Origin: Bradyrhizobium sp. Ash2021
Lineage (GTDB): Bacteria; Pseudomonadota; Alphaproteobacteria; Rhizobiales; Xanthobacteraceae
Length of the DNA: 64,000 nt
Direction: 5' to 3'
Assembly: GCF_031202265.1 (NCBI RefSeq)
Contig: NZ_CP100604.1
Coordinates: forward strand, 3,578,501 to 3,642,500
Position numbers and translations under genes: made by a program. The notes below the pieces were generated by a model. It was not told where the DNA came from, did not search any database, and worked only from the letters and a program-made list of their open reading frames with translations. Below are positions 37,833 to 47,096 of the stretch, piece by piece. Numbering within the stretch: the first letter of the stretch is position 1; every line of letters begins with the position of its first letter.

Positions 37833-38126
37833 ATGAACATGGCAAAGATCGTTTTGGCCGGTTTTGCGGCCCTCATCGTCGTCAGTTCGGCGGCTCTGGC
37901 CCAGCAAGCGTCGACGGGAACGGTCACCAAAATTGATCGGATCAGCGGCATCATCGCCATTCGAGAAACCCAGAGCGGCACGGTCGGAGCGAATTCCGGC
38001 AGCTCCGCCGAGGAGTTCAAGGTGCAAGAAAGCATGCTGAACAATTTGCACGCCGGCGACAGGGTGACATTCTCCGCCACCGAAGCGGGCGGAGCCAAAA
38101 CCATCACGAAGCTCGAGAGGCAGTAG
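37833..38126 (+). CDS. small periplasmic protein, CusF-like fold
   Basis: The 97-residue protein has a signal peptide (MNMAKIVLAGFAALIVVSSA to about ALAQ). The mature part repeats the plan of CusF-type copper proteins: TGTVTKIDRISGIIAI, then EEFKVQESMLNNLHAGDRVTF, then GGAKTITKLERQ. The methionine and tryptophan copper ligands of CusF are not evident, so metal binding is doubtful even though the fold looks similar. GGGAG lies upstream of the ATG at 37833. It stands alone. Confidence 0.6.
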   Translation: MNMAKIVLAGFAALIVVSSAALAQQASTGTVTKIDRISGIIAIRETQSGTVGANSGSSAEEFKVQESMLNNLHAGDRVTFSATEAGGAKTITKLERQ

Positions 38127-38212
38127 GCTTTCACGAGTCGGCGATGCCGCGCCAACTACTCGCGCTATCGCCGTCATCCCTGCGCAACGGCGTCGCCGTT
38201 GTCGCTGGAGGT

Positions 38213-38274
38213 GCTCGCCGTATTCGGCGAGCCTCGAAGGATGGTTGCTCCGGTGTGCGCGGCCATCCTTCGAG
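38213..38274. repeat. nested inverted repeat
   Basis: GCTCGCCG-TATT-CGGCGAGC (38213-38232) is an 8-bp hairpin. CTCGAAGGATGG (38233-38244) pairs exactly with CCATCCTTCGAG (38263-38274). Sequences like CATCCTTCGAGAC...CTCCTCAGGATGAGG are a familiar dispersed repeat in Bradyrhizobium intergenic DNA. Confidence 0.7.
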
Positions 38275-38383
38275 ACGCGGCGAAGACGCCGCTCCTCAGG
38301 ATGAGGTCCGAAATAGCTTCACAGCCTCTCAGGCTAACGGAGCAGGCGCGTTCGATCTAAAGCAATCACAACCGCTTGATGCG

Positions 38384-38596
38384 CTACGCCTGCTTCAGCG
38401 ATTGGATCGCGTCGCGGACATTGGGATCGAGGCCGGCGCCACCGGTGTCGACATGGGCGAAGATCGCCTTGCGCATCCGCGGATCCCAGAATTTTTTGAT
38501 GTGATCGGCAATGCCGGGTACGGCCTTGTCGCGGCCTTGGCTCTGAAAGAATTTGCCGATCTGGTTGGCCATGTAGATCAGTCGATCAGGCGACAT
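38384..38596 (-). CDS. fdsD: formate dehydrogenase delta subunit
   Basis: This 70-residue protein starts MSPDRLIYMANQIGKFFQSQ and has the family's segments IADHIKKFWDPRMRKAIF and GLDPNVRDAIQSL. FdsD is a small subunit of NAD-dependent, molybdenum formate dehydrogenases. The ATG at 38596 lies inside the end of fdhD (overlap of 11 bases), so translation is coupled. It is the last gene of the fds operon. In-frame sequence upstream of the ATG belongs to the fdhD region read in another frame. Confidence 0.93.
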   Translation of the reverse strand: MSPDRLIYMANQIGKFFQSQGRDKAVPGIADHIKKFWDPRMRKAIFAHVDTGGAGLDPNVRDAIQSLKQA

Positions 38597-39422
38597 CAGC
38601 GGCCTCCTTGGCCATGACTTCTGCCGCAATCCGCTCCGGATGCGTGAACACTTCAAAACCATCGGATCGCGCGATCGCGGCCAGCGTGATGCCGGCCGCC
38701 TCCGCCATCCGCACCGCGAGCGCCGTCGGCGCCGAAACCGCAACCATCAGCGGCGCGCCGAGTGCGGCGGTCTTCTGCACCATCTCGACCGAGACCCGGC
38801 TGGTCAGCAGCACCATGCCTTCGCCGGCGGCGACCTTGGCCTGCGCCAGCGCACCCACGAGCTTGTCCAGCGCATTGTGGCGGCCGACATCCTCGCGCAG
38901 GCACATGATGCCGCGCGCCGGCGTCCAGAACGCCGCGGCGTGGACGGCGCGGGTCTCGATGTTGATTTGCTGCAGCGGCGCGATCGCAGCCATCGCCGCC
39001 ATGATCTCATGGGGCGCGAAGCCGCGGCCCTCCGGCACTATGGCTGCGGGGCGAACGGCCTCGGCAATCGAGTCGATGCCGCAGATGCCGCAGCCGGTGG
39101 GGCCGGCGATATGCCGCCGCCGCTCGTTGATGAGTGCGGCCTTCGAAGGCTTCAGCCACATTCGCAGTTCAATGCCGTCGTCGAGTTCGACGATGTCGAG
39201 GGTCTCGATCTCGTCAGGCGATTGCACGATGCCTTCGCTGAGGCTGAAGCCGACGGCGAAATCTCTTAAGTTCTGCGGCGTGCCCATCATCACGGCGTAG
39301 GTGCCGCCGTTGTAGGTCAGCGCCAGCGCGGTTTCTTCCGGGATCAGGCGCGGGCCTTCACTCCGGCAGCCGTCGCGCCAGACCTGGCGGCGGGCCTTGC
39401 GGACGGGATCGTGCATCGTCAT
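38586..39422 (-). CDS. fdhD: FdhD sulfurtransferase for formate dehydrogenase
   Basis: FdhD passes sulfur from the cysteine desulfurase IscS to the Mo-bis-MGD cofactor, which formate dehydrogenase needs for activity. The 278-residue protein has the family segments TYNGGTYAVMMGTPQNL, DFAVGFSLSEGI, GPTGCGICGIDSI with the catalytic CxxC (CGIC), HAAAFWTP and EDVGRHNALDKLVGA. It overlaps the fdsA stop by four bases at its start and fdsD by 11 bases at its end. The position in the middle of the operon is typical of fds clusters. Confidence 0.95.
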   Translation of the reverse strand: MTMHDPVRKARRQVWRDGCRSEGPRLIPEETALALTYNGGTYAVMMGTPQNLRDFAVGFSLSEGIVQSPDEIETLDIVELDDGIELRMWLKPSKAALINERRRHIAGPTGCGICGIDSIAEAVRPAAIVPEGRGFAPHEIMAAMAAIAPLQQINIETRAVHAAAFWTPARGIMCLREDVGRHNALDKLVGALAQAKVAAGEGMVLLTSRVSVEMVQKTAALGAPLMVAVSAPTALAVRMAEAAGITLAAIARSDGFEVFTHPERIAAEVMAKEAADVA

Positions 39423-42295
39423 TCCGCGGCTTCCACGACCGGCGCGATCCGGCGCGAGTGACGGGCCTGCTCGTCATAGGCCTTCTGCCAGTCGGACGGG
39501 CCGTTCGACGGCGAAATCTGCACCGCCGTGACCTTGTATTCCGGGCAGTTGGTCGCCCAGTCGGAATACTCGGTCGTGATCACGTTGGCCTGCGTGTCCG
39601 GATGGTGGAAGGTGGTGTAGACCACGCCGGGCGCGACGCGATCGGTGATCTCTGCACGCAAGGTGGTTTCGCCGGCCCGGCTGGCGAGCCTTACCCAGTC
39701 GCCGTCGCGCACGCCGCGCTGCTCGGCATCGTGCGGATGAATTTCGAGCCGGTCTTCCTCGTGCCAGATGATATTATCGGTGCGCCGCGTCTGGGCGCCG
39801 ACATTATACTGGCTGAGGATGCGGCCGGTGGTCAGCAGCAACGGATAACGCGGGCCGGTGCGCTCGTCGGTCGGGATATATTCAGTGATCACGAACTTGC
39901 CCTTGCCGCGGACGAAGCCGCCGATATGCATCACCGGCGTGCCCTGCGGTGCCTTCTCATTGCAGGGCCATTGCACCGAACCGAGTTCGTCGAGTTTTGT
40001 ATACGAGACGCCGGCAAAGGTCGGCGTCAGCGCCGCGATCTCGTCCATGATTTGAGACGGATGGTCGTAGCGCATCTCGAAGCCCATCGCCTTGGCGAGG
40101 CCGATGGTGACTTCCCAGTCGGAGAGCCCGTTGCGCGGGGTCATCACCTTGCGGACGCGCTGGATGCGCCGCTCGGCGTTGGTAAAAGTGCCGTCCTTTT
40201 CCAGGAAGGTCGAGCCGGGCAGGAAGACGTGGGCGTAGTTCGCGGTCTCGTTGAGGAAGAGATCGTGGACGATGACGCATTCCATCGAAGACAGCGCCGC
40301 CACCACATGCTTGGTATTGGGATCGGACTGCAGGATGTCCTCGCCCTGCACGTAGAGCCCCATGAAGGTGCCCTCGATCGCGGCGTCGAACATGTTGGGA
40401 ATGCGCAGGCCCGGTTCCCGATTGAGCTTGACGTTCCACATCGCCTCGAACTGGTCGCGCACGGCGTCGCCCGAGATATGGCGGTAGCCGGGCAGTTCGT
40501 GCGGGAACGAGCCCATGTCGCAGGAGCCCTGAACGTTATTCTGGCCGCGCAGCGGGTTCACGCCGACGCCGGGCCGGCCGATATTGCCGGTTGCCATCGC
40601 GAGGTTGGCGATCGCGATCACGGTGGTCGAGCCCTGGCTGTGCTCGGTGACGCCGAGCCCGTAATAGATCGCGCCGTTGCCGCCCGTGGCGAACAGCCGG
40701 GCTGCTTCGCGCAACTCCTTCGGATCGACGCCGGTCATGATCGCGGTGGCCTCGGGGCTGTTGTTCGGCAAGGCTGCGAAGGCGGCCCATTCCTCGAATT
40801 CGCTCCAGTCGCAGCGCTCGCGCACGAAGGCTTCATCGACAAGGCCTTCGGTAACGATGACATGCGCCAGCGCCGTGAGCACGGCGACATTGGTGCCGGG
40901 CATCAGTGGCAGGTGCAGCGCCGTCAGATGCGGGGCCTCGACCATCTCGGTGCGCCTGGGATCGATCACAATCAGCTTTGCACCTTGCCGCAACCGCTTC
41001 TTGAGACGCGATGCAAAGACCGGATGAGCGGCGGCCGGATTGGCGCCGATGATCAGCACCACGTCGGTGTGTTCGACCGAGTCGAAATCCTGGGTGCCGG
41101 CCGAGGTGCCGAACGTGGTCGACAGGCCGTAGCCGGTCGGCGAATGGCAGACGCGGGCGCAGGTATCGACGTTGTTGTTGCCGAACCCGCCGCGGATCAG
41201 CTTTTGCACCAGATAGGTTTCTTCATTGGTGCAGCGCGACGAAGTGATGCCGCCGACGGCGTCGCGGCCGTACTTTTCCTGGATGCCCTTGAATTTGGCG
41301 GCAGCGAAATTGAACGCTTCTTCCCACGACACTTCGCGCCAGGGATCGGCGATTTTCTCGCGGATCATCGGTTTAAGGATACGCTCCTTGTGGGTGGTAT
41401 AGCCCCAGGCAAAGCGGCCCTTGACGCAGGAATGGCCGCGGTTGGCCTTGCCGTCCTTGTAGGGCACCATGCGCACGACTTCCTCGCCGCGCATCTCGGC
41501 CTTGAAGGTGCATCCGACGCCACAGTAAGCGCAAGTCGTCACAACAGAATGTTCGGGCTGGCCGATCTCGATCACCGATTTTTCCGTCAGCGTCGCGGTC
41601 GGGCAGGCCTGCACGCAGGCGCCGCAGGAGACGCATTCCGATCCCAGAAAGCTCTCGCTCATGCCGGGCGACACCCGGCTGTCGAAGCCGCGGCCCGAGA
41701 TCGTCAGCGCAAACGTGCCTTGCACTTCCTCGCAGGCGCGGACGCAGCGCGAGCAGACGATGCATTTGGAGGGATCATAGGTGAAATAGGGGTTGGACTC
41801 GTCCTTCGGCATCCACGCCGCATTGGCTTCGCCGTGAGACTTGGCGAACACGTGGTTGTCGCCCTCATAGCCGTAGCGCACGTCGCGTAAGCCGACCGCG
41901 CCGGCCATGTCCTGCAATTCGCAATCGCCGTTGGCGGCACAGGTCAGGCAATCCAACGGGTGGTCGGAGATGTACAACTCCATCACGCCCTTGCGCAGCT
42001 TCTTCAGCCGCTCGGTCTGAGTGTGAACCACGAGGCCGGGCAGAACGGGCGTGGTGCAGGACGCCGGCGTGCCGGCGCGGCCCTCGATCTCGATCAGGCA
42101 CAGCCGGCAGGAGCCGAACGCATCGACCATGTCGGTGGCGCACAGCTTTGGGATCTGCGTGCCGGCTTCCATCGCCGCGCGCATGATCGAGGTGCCCTCG
42201 GGCACCGTGACGCTGTTGCCGTCGATGGTGAGCGTCACCATCGTCTCGGATTTCGAGCGGGGCGTTCCGAAGTCGGTTTCCTGGATCAGCGACAT
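39419..42295 (-). CDS. fdsA: NAD-dependent formate dehydrogenase alpha subunit
   Basis: The 958-residue catalytic subunit oxidises formate to CO2 at a Mo-bis-MGD centre. From the N-terminus it has a [2Fe-2S] ferredoxin domain (GSCRLCLIEIEG), a His/Cys cluster segment (HPLDCLTCAANGDCELQ), two [4Fe-4S] motifs (CIVCSRCVRACEE and CVSCGACVQACPT), the [4Fe-4S] of the molybdopterin domain (CAYCGVGC), and the active-site Cys in VDTCARVCHSP. Molydopterin binding segments follow, ending with the dinucleotide-binding domain (TTGRILSQYN). The protein is soluble and acts with FdsB and FdsG. Eleven bases separate it from fdsB. Confidence 0.97.
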   Translation of the reverse strand: MSLIQETDFGTPRSKSETMVTLTIDGNSVTVPEGTSIMRAAMEAGTQIPKLCATDMVDAFGSCRLCLIEIEGRAGTPASCTTPVLPGLVVHTQTERLKKLRKGVMELYISDHPLDCLTCAANGDCELQDMAGAVGLRDVRYGYEGDNHVFAKSHGEANAAWMPKDESNPYFTYDPSKCIVCSRCVRACEEVQGTFALTISGRGFDSRVSPGMSESFLGSECVSCGACVQACPTATLTEKSVIEIGQPEHSVVTTCAYCGVGCTFKAEMRGEEVVRMVPYKDGKANRGHSCVKGRFAWGYTTHKERILKPMIREKIADPWREVSWEEAFNFAAAKFKGIQEKYGRDAVGGITSSRCTNEETYLVQKLIRGGFGNNNVDTCARVCHSPTGYGLSTTFGTSAGTQDFDSVEHTDVVLIIGANPAAAHPVFASRLKKRLRQGAKLIVIDPRRTEMVEAPHLTALHLPLMPGTNVAVLTALAHVIVTEGLVDEAFVRERCDWSEFEEWAAFAALPNNSPEATAIMTGVDPKELREAARLFATGGNGAIYYGLGVTEHSQGSTTVIAIANLAMATGNIGRPGVGVNPLRGQNNVQGSCDMGSFPHELPGYRHISGDAVRDQFEAMWNVKLNREPGLRIPNMFDAAIEGTFMGLYVQGEDILQSDPNTKHVVAALSSMECVIVHDLFLNETANYAHVFLPGSTFLEKDGTFTNAERRIQRVRKVMTPRNGLSDWEVTIGLAKAMGFEMRYDHPSQIMDEIAALTPTFAGVSYTKLDELGSVQWPCNEKAPQGTPVMHIGGFVRGKGKFVITEYIPTDERTGPRYPLLLTTGRILSQYNVGAQTRRTDNIIWHEEDRLEIHPHDAEQRGVRDGDWVRLASRAGETTLRAEITDRVAPGVVYTTFHHPDTQANVITTEYSDWATNCPEYKVTAVQISPSNGPSDWQKAYDEQARHSRRIAPVVEAAE

Positions 42296-42306
42296 GGCGA
42301 TTTCCT

Positions 42307-43863
42307 TTACTCCGCGGCCTGCAGACGGGCCGGTGCCGGGCCAAAATCTTCCCGAAAATGTTTCAGTGCACTCATGACGGGATAGGGCGTGAAGCCGCCG
42401 AGCGCGCAGAGCGAGCCGAATTTCATGGTGTTGCAGAGGTCTTCGACCACCGCGAGATTTTCAGCCACGCGCTCGCCGGCGCGGATCTTGTCGATGGTCT
42501 CGACGCCGCGAGTGGAGCCGATCCGGCACGGCGTGCACTTGCCGCAGGATTCCACCGCACAGAATTCCATCGCAAAGCGCGCCTGCTTCGCCATATCGAC
42601 GCTGTCGTCGAACACCACGATGCCGCCATGGCCGATCAGGCCGTCGCGCGCCGCAAACGCTTCGTAATCGAACGGCGTATCGAACAGCGCGCGGGGAAAG
42701 TACGCGCCCAGGGGGCCGCCGACCTGCACCGCGCGGACCGGACGGCCCGTCAAGGTGCCGCCGCCGATATCGTCGATCAGTTCGCCGAGGGTAACGCCAA
42801 AGGCGGTCTCGAACAGGCCGCCATATCGGATGTTTCCGGCCAACTGGATCGGCATGGTGCCGCGCGAACGGCCCATCCCGGAATCCGCATAGGCTGTTGC
42901 ACCGCCGGCCAGGATGAAGGGGATCGCCGCGAACGACAGCACGTTGTTGATCACGGTGGGTTTGCCGAACAGGCCCTTATGCGCCGGCAGCGGCGGCTTG
43001 GCGCGCACGATGCCGCGGCGGCCTTCCAGGCTTTCCAGGAGCGAGGTCTCTTCGCCGCAGACATAGGCGCCGGCGCCGACGCGGACTTCGAGGTCGAAAT
43101 CGTGCGCGGAGCCGTTGATGCGGGCGCCGAGATAGCCGGCGCGTTTCGCGGCCGATATCGCCGCCTTCATTGCCGCCACGGCGTGCGGATATTCCGAGCG
43201 GATGTAGATGTAACCCTTGCTGGCGCCGACCGCGATGCCCGCAATCGTCATGCCCTCAATCACCACGAAGGGATCGCCCTCCATGATCATGCGATCGGCA
43301 AACGTGCCGCTGTCGCCTTCGTCGGCGTTACAGACGATGTATTTCCGCTCGGCGCTGGCCTGCGCCACAGTCTTCCATTTGATCCCGGTCGGAAAGCCGG
43401 CGCCGCCACGGCCGCGCAGCCCTGAGGCGGTGACATCGGCGAGGATTTCGTCCGGGGTCAGCCGCAGCGCCCGTTCCAGGCCCTTGAAGCCCTCATGGGC
43501 GCGATAATCCTCGACCACGCGCGGATCGATCACGCCGCAACGCGCGAAGGTCAGCCGCGTCTGCCGCTTCAGCCAGGGGATTTCGTCGGCGACACCAAGC
43601 CGCAGCGGATGCGGGCCGCTGGCTGCCATCGCATCCAGCACCGACCGCGCGTCGGTCGTGGTCACCGGGCCGAACGCGACTCGGCCTTGCGATGTTGCGA
43701 CCTCGATCATGGGCTCGAGCCAATAGAGCCCGCGCGATCCGGTCCTGACGATCTCGACGGCGAGGCCACGCTTTGCGGCGGCCTGCTCTAGCGCGACGGC
43801 GACGTCATCGGCGCCGACGGCGACCGCACCGGCATCGCGGGAAATGAAAATGCGCATCGTCAT
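42307..43863 (-). CDS. fdsB: NAD-dependent formate dehydrogenase beta subunit
   Basis: This 518-residue flavoprotein passes electrons from formate to NAD. The N-terminal 110 residues resemble a thioredoxin-like domain as in NuoE. The NuoF-like part has GRGGAGFPTGIKW (NAD/FMN site), CNADEGDSGTFADR, and GAGAYVCGEETSLLESLEG. The C-terminal [4Fe-4S] ligands are in ESCGKCTPCRIG plus the later Cys in CNTMKFGSLCALGG. Its start overlaps the fdsG stop by four bases. Either of two in-frame ATGs (43863 or 43857) could start it. Confidence 0.96.
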   Translation of the reverse strand: MTMRIFISRDAGAVAVGADDVAVALEQAAAKRGLAVEIVRTGSRGLYWLEPMIEVATSQGRVAFGPVTTTDARSVLDAMAASGPHPLRLGVADEIPWLKRQTRLTFARCGVIDPRVVEDYRAHEGFKGLERALRLTPDEILADVTASGLRGRGGAGFPTGIKWKTVAQASAERKYIVCNADEGDSGTFADRMIMEGDPFVVIEGMTIAGIAVGASKGYIYIRSEYPHAVAAMKAAISAAKRAGYLGARINGSAHDFDLEVRVGAGAYVCGEETSLLESLEGRRGIVRAKPPLPAHKGLFGKPTVINNVLSFAAIPFILAGGATAYADSGMGRSRGTMPIQLAGNIRYGGLFETAFGVTLGELIDDIGGGTLTGRPVRAVQVGGPLGAYFPRALFDTPFDYEAFAARDGLIGHGGIVVFDDSVDMAKQARFAMEFCAVESCGKCTPCRIGSTRGVETIDKIRAGERVAENLAVVEDLCNTMKFGSLCALGGFTPYPVMSALKHFREDFGPAPARLQAAE

Positions 43864-44336
43864 CGCTGCACCTCCGCCACCAGCGCATCGATCCCTGCGT
43901 CATCCAGCCGGCCGACGAGACGGCCATTGAGCATCGCCGACGGCGCGGTGGCGCAGAGCCCGAGGCAATAGATCGGCTCCAGCGTCACCCGCGCATCGGC
44001 GGTGGTGTTGCCAAGGGAAATGCCGAGTTTTGCTTCCGCGCGCGCGGCCAGCACATCGCCGCCCGCGGCCTGGCAGGCCTCGGCGCGGCACAGTTTCAGC
44101 ACATGGCGGCCGGCGGGTTGGTGCCGGAAATCGTGGTAGAAGGTAAACACGCCGTGGACCTCGGCGCGCGACAGATGGAGTGCTGCGGCGATCATCGGAA
44201 TCGCCGGCTCCGGCACGTAACCGAAGGCTTCCTGCAGCGCATGCAGGATCACCAGCGTGGCGCCTTCGAGCGTGTCGTGCTCGGCGATGATTTCGGCGCC
44301 GCGCGCCTCATCCCAGGGTTCATAGACCGGTGTCAT
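43860..44336 (-). CDS. fdsG: NAD-dependent formate dehydrogenase gamma subunit
   Basis: The 158-residue protein is NuoE-like with a [2Fe-2S] cluster bound by Cys in LCRAEACQAAGG and in YCLGLCATAPS (CxxxxC ... CxxxC). It starts MTPVYEPWDEARGAEII. I chose the ATG at 44336 over a GTG at 44366 because GAGAG precedes it and homology begins there. It is the first gene of the operon fdsGBA-fdhD-fdsD. Confidence 0.94.
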   Translation of the reverse strand: MTPVYEPWDEARGAEIIAEHDTLEGATLVILHALQEAFGYVPEPAIPMIAAALHLSRAEVHGVFTFYHDFRHQPAGRHVLKLCRAEACQAAGGDVLAARAEAKLGISLGNTTADARVTLEPIYCLGLCATAPSAMLNGRLVGRLDDAGIDALVAEVQR

Positions 44337-44574
44337 CCGCGCTCTCAAATCAGGGGTTGCTGGCACCCGCTGATGAGAGTTGGAATTGCTCCAAAGATCA
44401 ATAAAGCTGTCTCATGCTGCGATATCAAAACGCGATCAATGTTCCCGGGAAATCGGGCGATTTGGAAATGCAATGTGAAAATCGCGCGCCCAAGGCGCGG
44501 CTTTTGGCGTATGGGTCCGGCAGCGGCCGTGATATTCATGACGGCTATTCTACCTATCCTGTGAGGCTCCCTTC
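44337..44574. promoter_or_regulatory. fds/LysR divergent promoter region
   Basis: This region between the divergent LysR and fdsG genes should hold both promoters and the regulator's binding site. A 10-base palindrome TTCCCGGGAA lies at 44442-44451. Just before it, GCGATATCAA and GCGATCAA (44420-44439) form an imperfect direct repeat. No site is proven by eye. Confidence 0.4.
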
Positions 44575-45465
44575 TTGATCGACAAGCTTGAACTTCTGCT
44601 CGCGCTGGCCAAGGAACGTCATTTCGGACGGGCCGCCGAGGCCTGCGGCGTCACCCAGCCGACGATGTCGACCAGCCTCAAGCAGCTCGAGGAAATCCTC
44701 GGCGTTATGCTGGTGCAGCGCGGCTCCCGCTTCCAGGGCTTTACGCCGGAGGGCGAGCGCACGCTCGACTGGGCGCGGCGCATCGTCGGCGACGCCCGCG
44801 CGATGAAGCAGGAGATCAACGGATTAAAGGACAAGCTGTCGGGCGAGATCCGGATCGCGGCGATCCCGACCGTGCTCGGCATGGTGGCATCGCTGACCAC
44901 GCCGTTCCGCGCGCGCCATCCGGACGTGCGCTTCCGGATTCAGTCCTGCACCTCCGCAGACGTGCTGGGTCTTTTGGAAAATCTCGAGGTCGATGCCGGC
45001 CTGACCTATATCGAGAACGAGCCGATCGGCCGGGTTCGCACCATTCCGCTCTATAACGAGAGCTATCGCCTGCTGACGTCGCCCGACGGCATGTTCGGCG
45101 ACCGCAAGCAGGTCACCTGGAAGGAAGTGGGGCAGGTGCCGCTGTGCCTGCTGACCCCGGACATGCAGAACCGGCGCATCATCGATCGCGCGCTGCTTTC
45201 GGTCGGCGCCGAGGCGACGCCGACGCTGACCTCCAATTCGCTGCTGGTGCTCTATACCCACGTCAAGACCGGCCGCTGGGCCAGCGTGATGCCCGCCAAA
45301 CTCGCGGAGACGCTGGGCCTTGCTGATACCGTCCGCAGCATTCCGATCGTCGATCCCGCGGTCAATTACAGCATTGGCCTCGTGATCCCGCAGCGCGATC
45401 CGATGACGCCGTTGATCGCTGCGCTGGTGCAGGTCGCCCGCGAAGTCGCGCCGACGCTGGAGTGA
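44575..45465 (+). CDS. fdsR: LysR-family regulator of formate dehydrogenase
   Basis: The 296-residue regulator has the N-terminal helix-turn-helix (HFGRAAEACGVTQPTMSTSL, about residues 16-35) and a periplasmic-binding-protein-like effector domain (GEIRIAAIPTVLGMVASL and later PRLTYIENEPI-type strands, seen as DAGLTYIENEPIG). Divergence from fdsG points to control of formate dehydrogenase, as known for FdsR in related bacteria. The start is a TTG at 44575; there is no in-frame ATG nearby. The effector may be formate or another reporter of one-carbon supply. Confidence 0.88.
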   Translation: MIDKLELLLALAKERHFGRAAEACGVTQPTMSTSLKQLEEILGVMLVQRGSRFQGFTPEGERTLDWARRIVGDARAMKQEINGLKDKLSGEIRIAAIPTVLGMVASLTTPFRARHPDVRFRIQSCTSADVLGLLENLEVDAGLTYIENEPIGRVRTIPLYNESYRLLTSPDGMFGDRKQVTWKEVGQVPLCLLTPDMQNRRIIDRALLSVGAEATPTLTSNSLLVLYTHVKTGRWASVMPAKLAETLGLADTVRSIPIVDPAVNYSIGLVIPQRDPMTPLIAALVQVAREVAPTLE

Positions 45466-45641
45466 AAGCTGGCGTACCTATGAATTGAGCTTGGTCGCTG
45501 CTGCTTGATTGAAGTCCGCTGTGCGCCGATAGAGACCAAATCCGGCGGCGCAGCGAAATGTCGCGATGTGCCAAGATGCGACATTGGCGCAAACGATGCC
45601 ACAACGACGCGCCGATGAACAATTGCGGAAAATCGGCGACG

Positions 45642-46475
45642 TCAGCGCTGCGATGTATTGGTCGGCTGCCGATCCAACAGAATATCGTTCATCCTGATTT
45701 CCACCGCGATTTTCACGTTCGGGTGCGGCAGAATATAGAAGCGCCCGTCCTTCACCGCGTCGATCGTGATCCTTGCGATATCGGCGGCGGAAAGCTTTCC
45801 TGATTTGATCGCCTGTCTGATGCGATCCGAGTACTGCTCCGCTTCCGGATTGGAGTCCGCGAGTTGCGCGGGCCGGTTGCGTTCGGAGTTCGATATCCCG
45901 GTATCAACAAATGCGGGGCATAGCACGGAAACGCCGATCGGCGCATTCTGGCCGCGCAGCTCGTGATGAAGGCATTCCGTGATCGCGACGACGGCGTGTT
46001 TGCTCGCGGCATAGACGCCGGAGCCCGGGGGCGCAAGCAGACCCGCTGCGGAGGCCGTGTTGACTATGTAAGACTCTTCCTTTTGCGCCAGCATGCGCGG
46101 CACGAAGCTGCGCAACCCGTGTACCACACCCATCACGTTGATACCCAACGTCCACTTCCAGTCGTCGAGCGTGGCCGTCCAGATCGGCCCCGCCGTTCCC
46201 ACGCCCGCGTTGTTGAAGAGCAGGTGGCATGCGCCAAAGCGGTCGTATGTCGACCTTGCCAGATGCTCAATGCTGTCGGCACTTGAGACGTCGCTGCCAA
46301 TCACGAGGGACTCGGTGCCAGGCTTGAGCAGCGCGACGGTGGTACCTAAGCCACCTGTATCGATATCTGTGAGAATAACCTTCATTCCTTCGTCGGCGCA
46401 ACGGATCGCAAATTCACGACCAAATCCACTGGCCGCACCTGTAATCACCGCAACTTTTCCGTGAAGCTCTTTCAT
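45642..46475 (-). CDS. SDR-family oxidoreductase
   Basis: This 277-residue short-chain dehydrogenase has the cofactor motif TGAASGFGREF (residues 12-22), Asp in LTDIDTGG, the NNAG motif in LLFNNAGVGTAG, and the catalytic Ser and Tyr-Lys in NTASAAG and YAASKHAVV. The C-terminal part resembles SDRs annotated as 3-oxoacyl-ACP reductase-like or 17-beta type, with substrate unknown. It is transcribed away from the two tandem SDR genes downstream on the other strand and has no operon partner. Confidence 0.9.
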   Translation of the reverse strand: MKELHGKVAVITGAASGFGREFAIRCADEGMKVILTDIDTGGLGTTVALLKPGTESLVIGSDVSSADSIEHLARSTYDRFGACHLLFNNAGVGTAGPIWTATLDDWKWTLGINVMGVVHGLRSFVPRMLAQKEESYIVNTASAAGLLAPPGSGVYAASKHAVVAITECLHHELRGQNAPIGVSVLCPAFVDTGISNSERNRPAQLADSNPEAEQYSDRIRQAIKSGKLSAADIARITIDAVKDGRFYILPHPNVKIAVEIRMNDILLDRQPTNTSQR

Positions 46476-47096
46476 GGCGAGTCCTAGTGAGAAACACGTC
46501 GGGAAATACGGGTGCGTTTGTTTCTTGTAATGAAGGCGCCCCTATCACCGGGATTACGATATCAATAGAGCCGGCCTGTCATGAAGCTGGTCGTCACACG
46601 ATCAACGCCAGCGCGGCTTCTAGAGCCGCTTCATCCAATCGTGCTTCAACCCGCCATACTCATTTGATTTGCCTTGGGCCGGTCGCACGGTCCGCGTTAT
46701 CCAGTTGTCCACCCCGATGCTCGATGCGTCAGCCTACCACCATTTTCCAAGCACACGCTTGAAAATATCATTCGCGACCGAAGGGAGCCGGCCACACGTC
46801 CGGCCAAGTCCGCTTTGCTGCTGAAAGCGAAAGTGTAGTCAGAGCATTAGCGGCTCCGCGACTGGGCATTGCGGGTTGATGGGGCCGCCGCAGACGTGAT
46901 TCAAGCTCCGAAACTGGAGGCTCGGGAAACCGGACGGACGGCTGTAGCTGACGCCGCCGGGCGATAATTCCATCCTGGAATGACTGCTATTCCGCCGCGG
47001 CTGCTGACACGACGGTGGCGGCAGGGCGCCGCTAGGCTGCGGTCTTCAAGGGAACGGCTCGCGCCGCGCCCGACTCCAGCGATTGAGGAAGCAACG
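46476..47096. other. 621-base intergenic gap
   Basis: This divergent gap between SDR genes is long for this region. The first 350 bases have uneven composition and no gene-like reading frame; the 90-residue frame at 46487-46762 is low-complexity and not conserved-looking. No hairpin terminator, repeat family or operator is clear. Confidence 0.45.

Noticed and set aside
39458..41890. 810-residue plus-strand frame
   Set aside because: Antisense shadow of fdsA in high-GC DNA; the opposite strand carries all formate dehydrogenase motifs.
46487..46762. 91-residue plus-strand frame in the SDR gap
   Set aside because: Ser/Ala/Thr-rich, no ribosome-binding site and no recognisable family.
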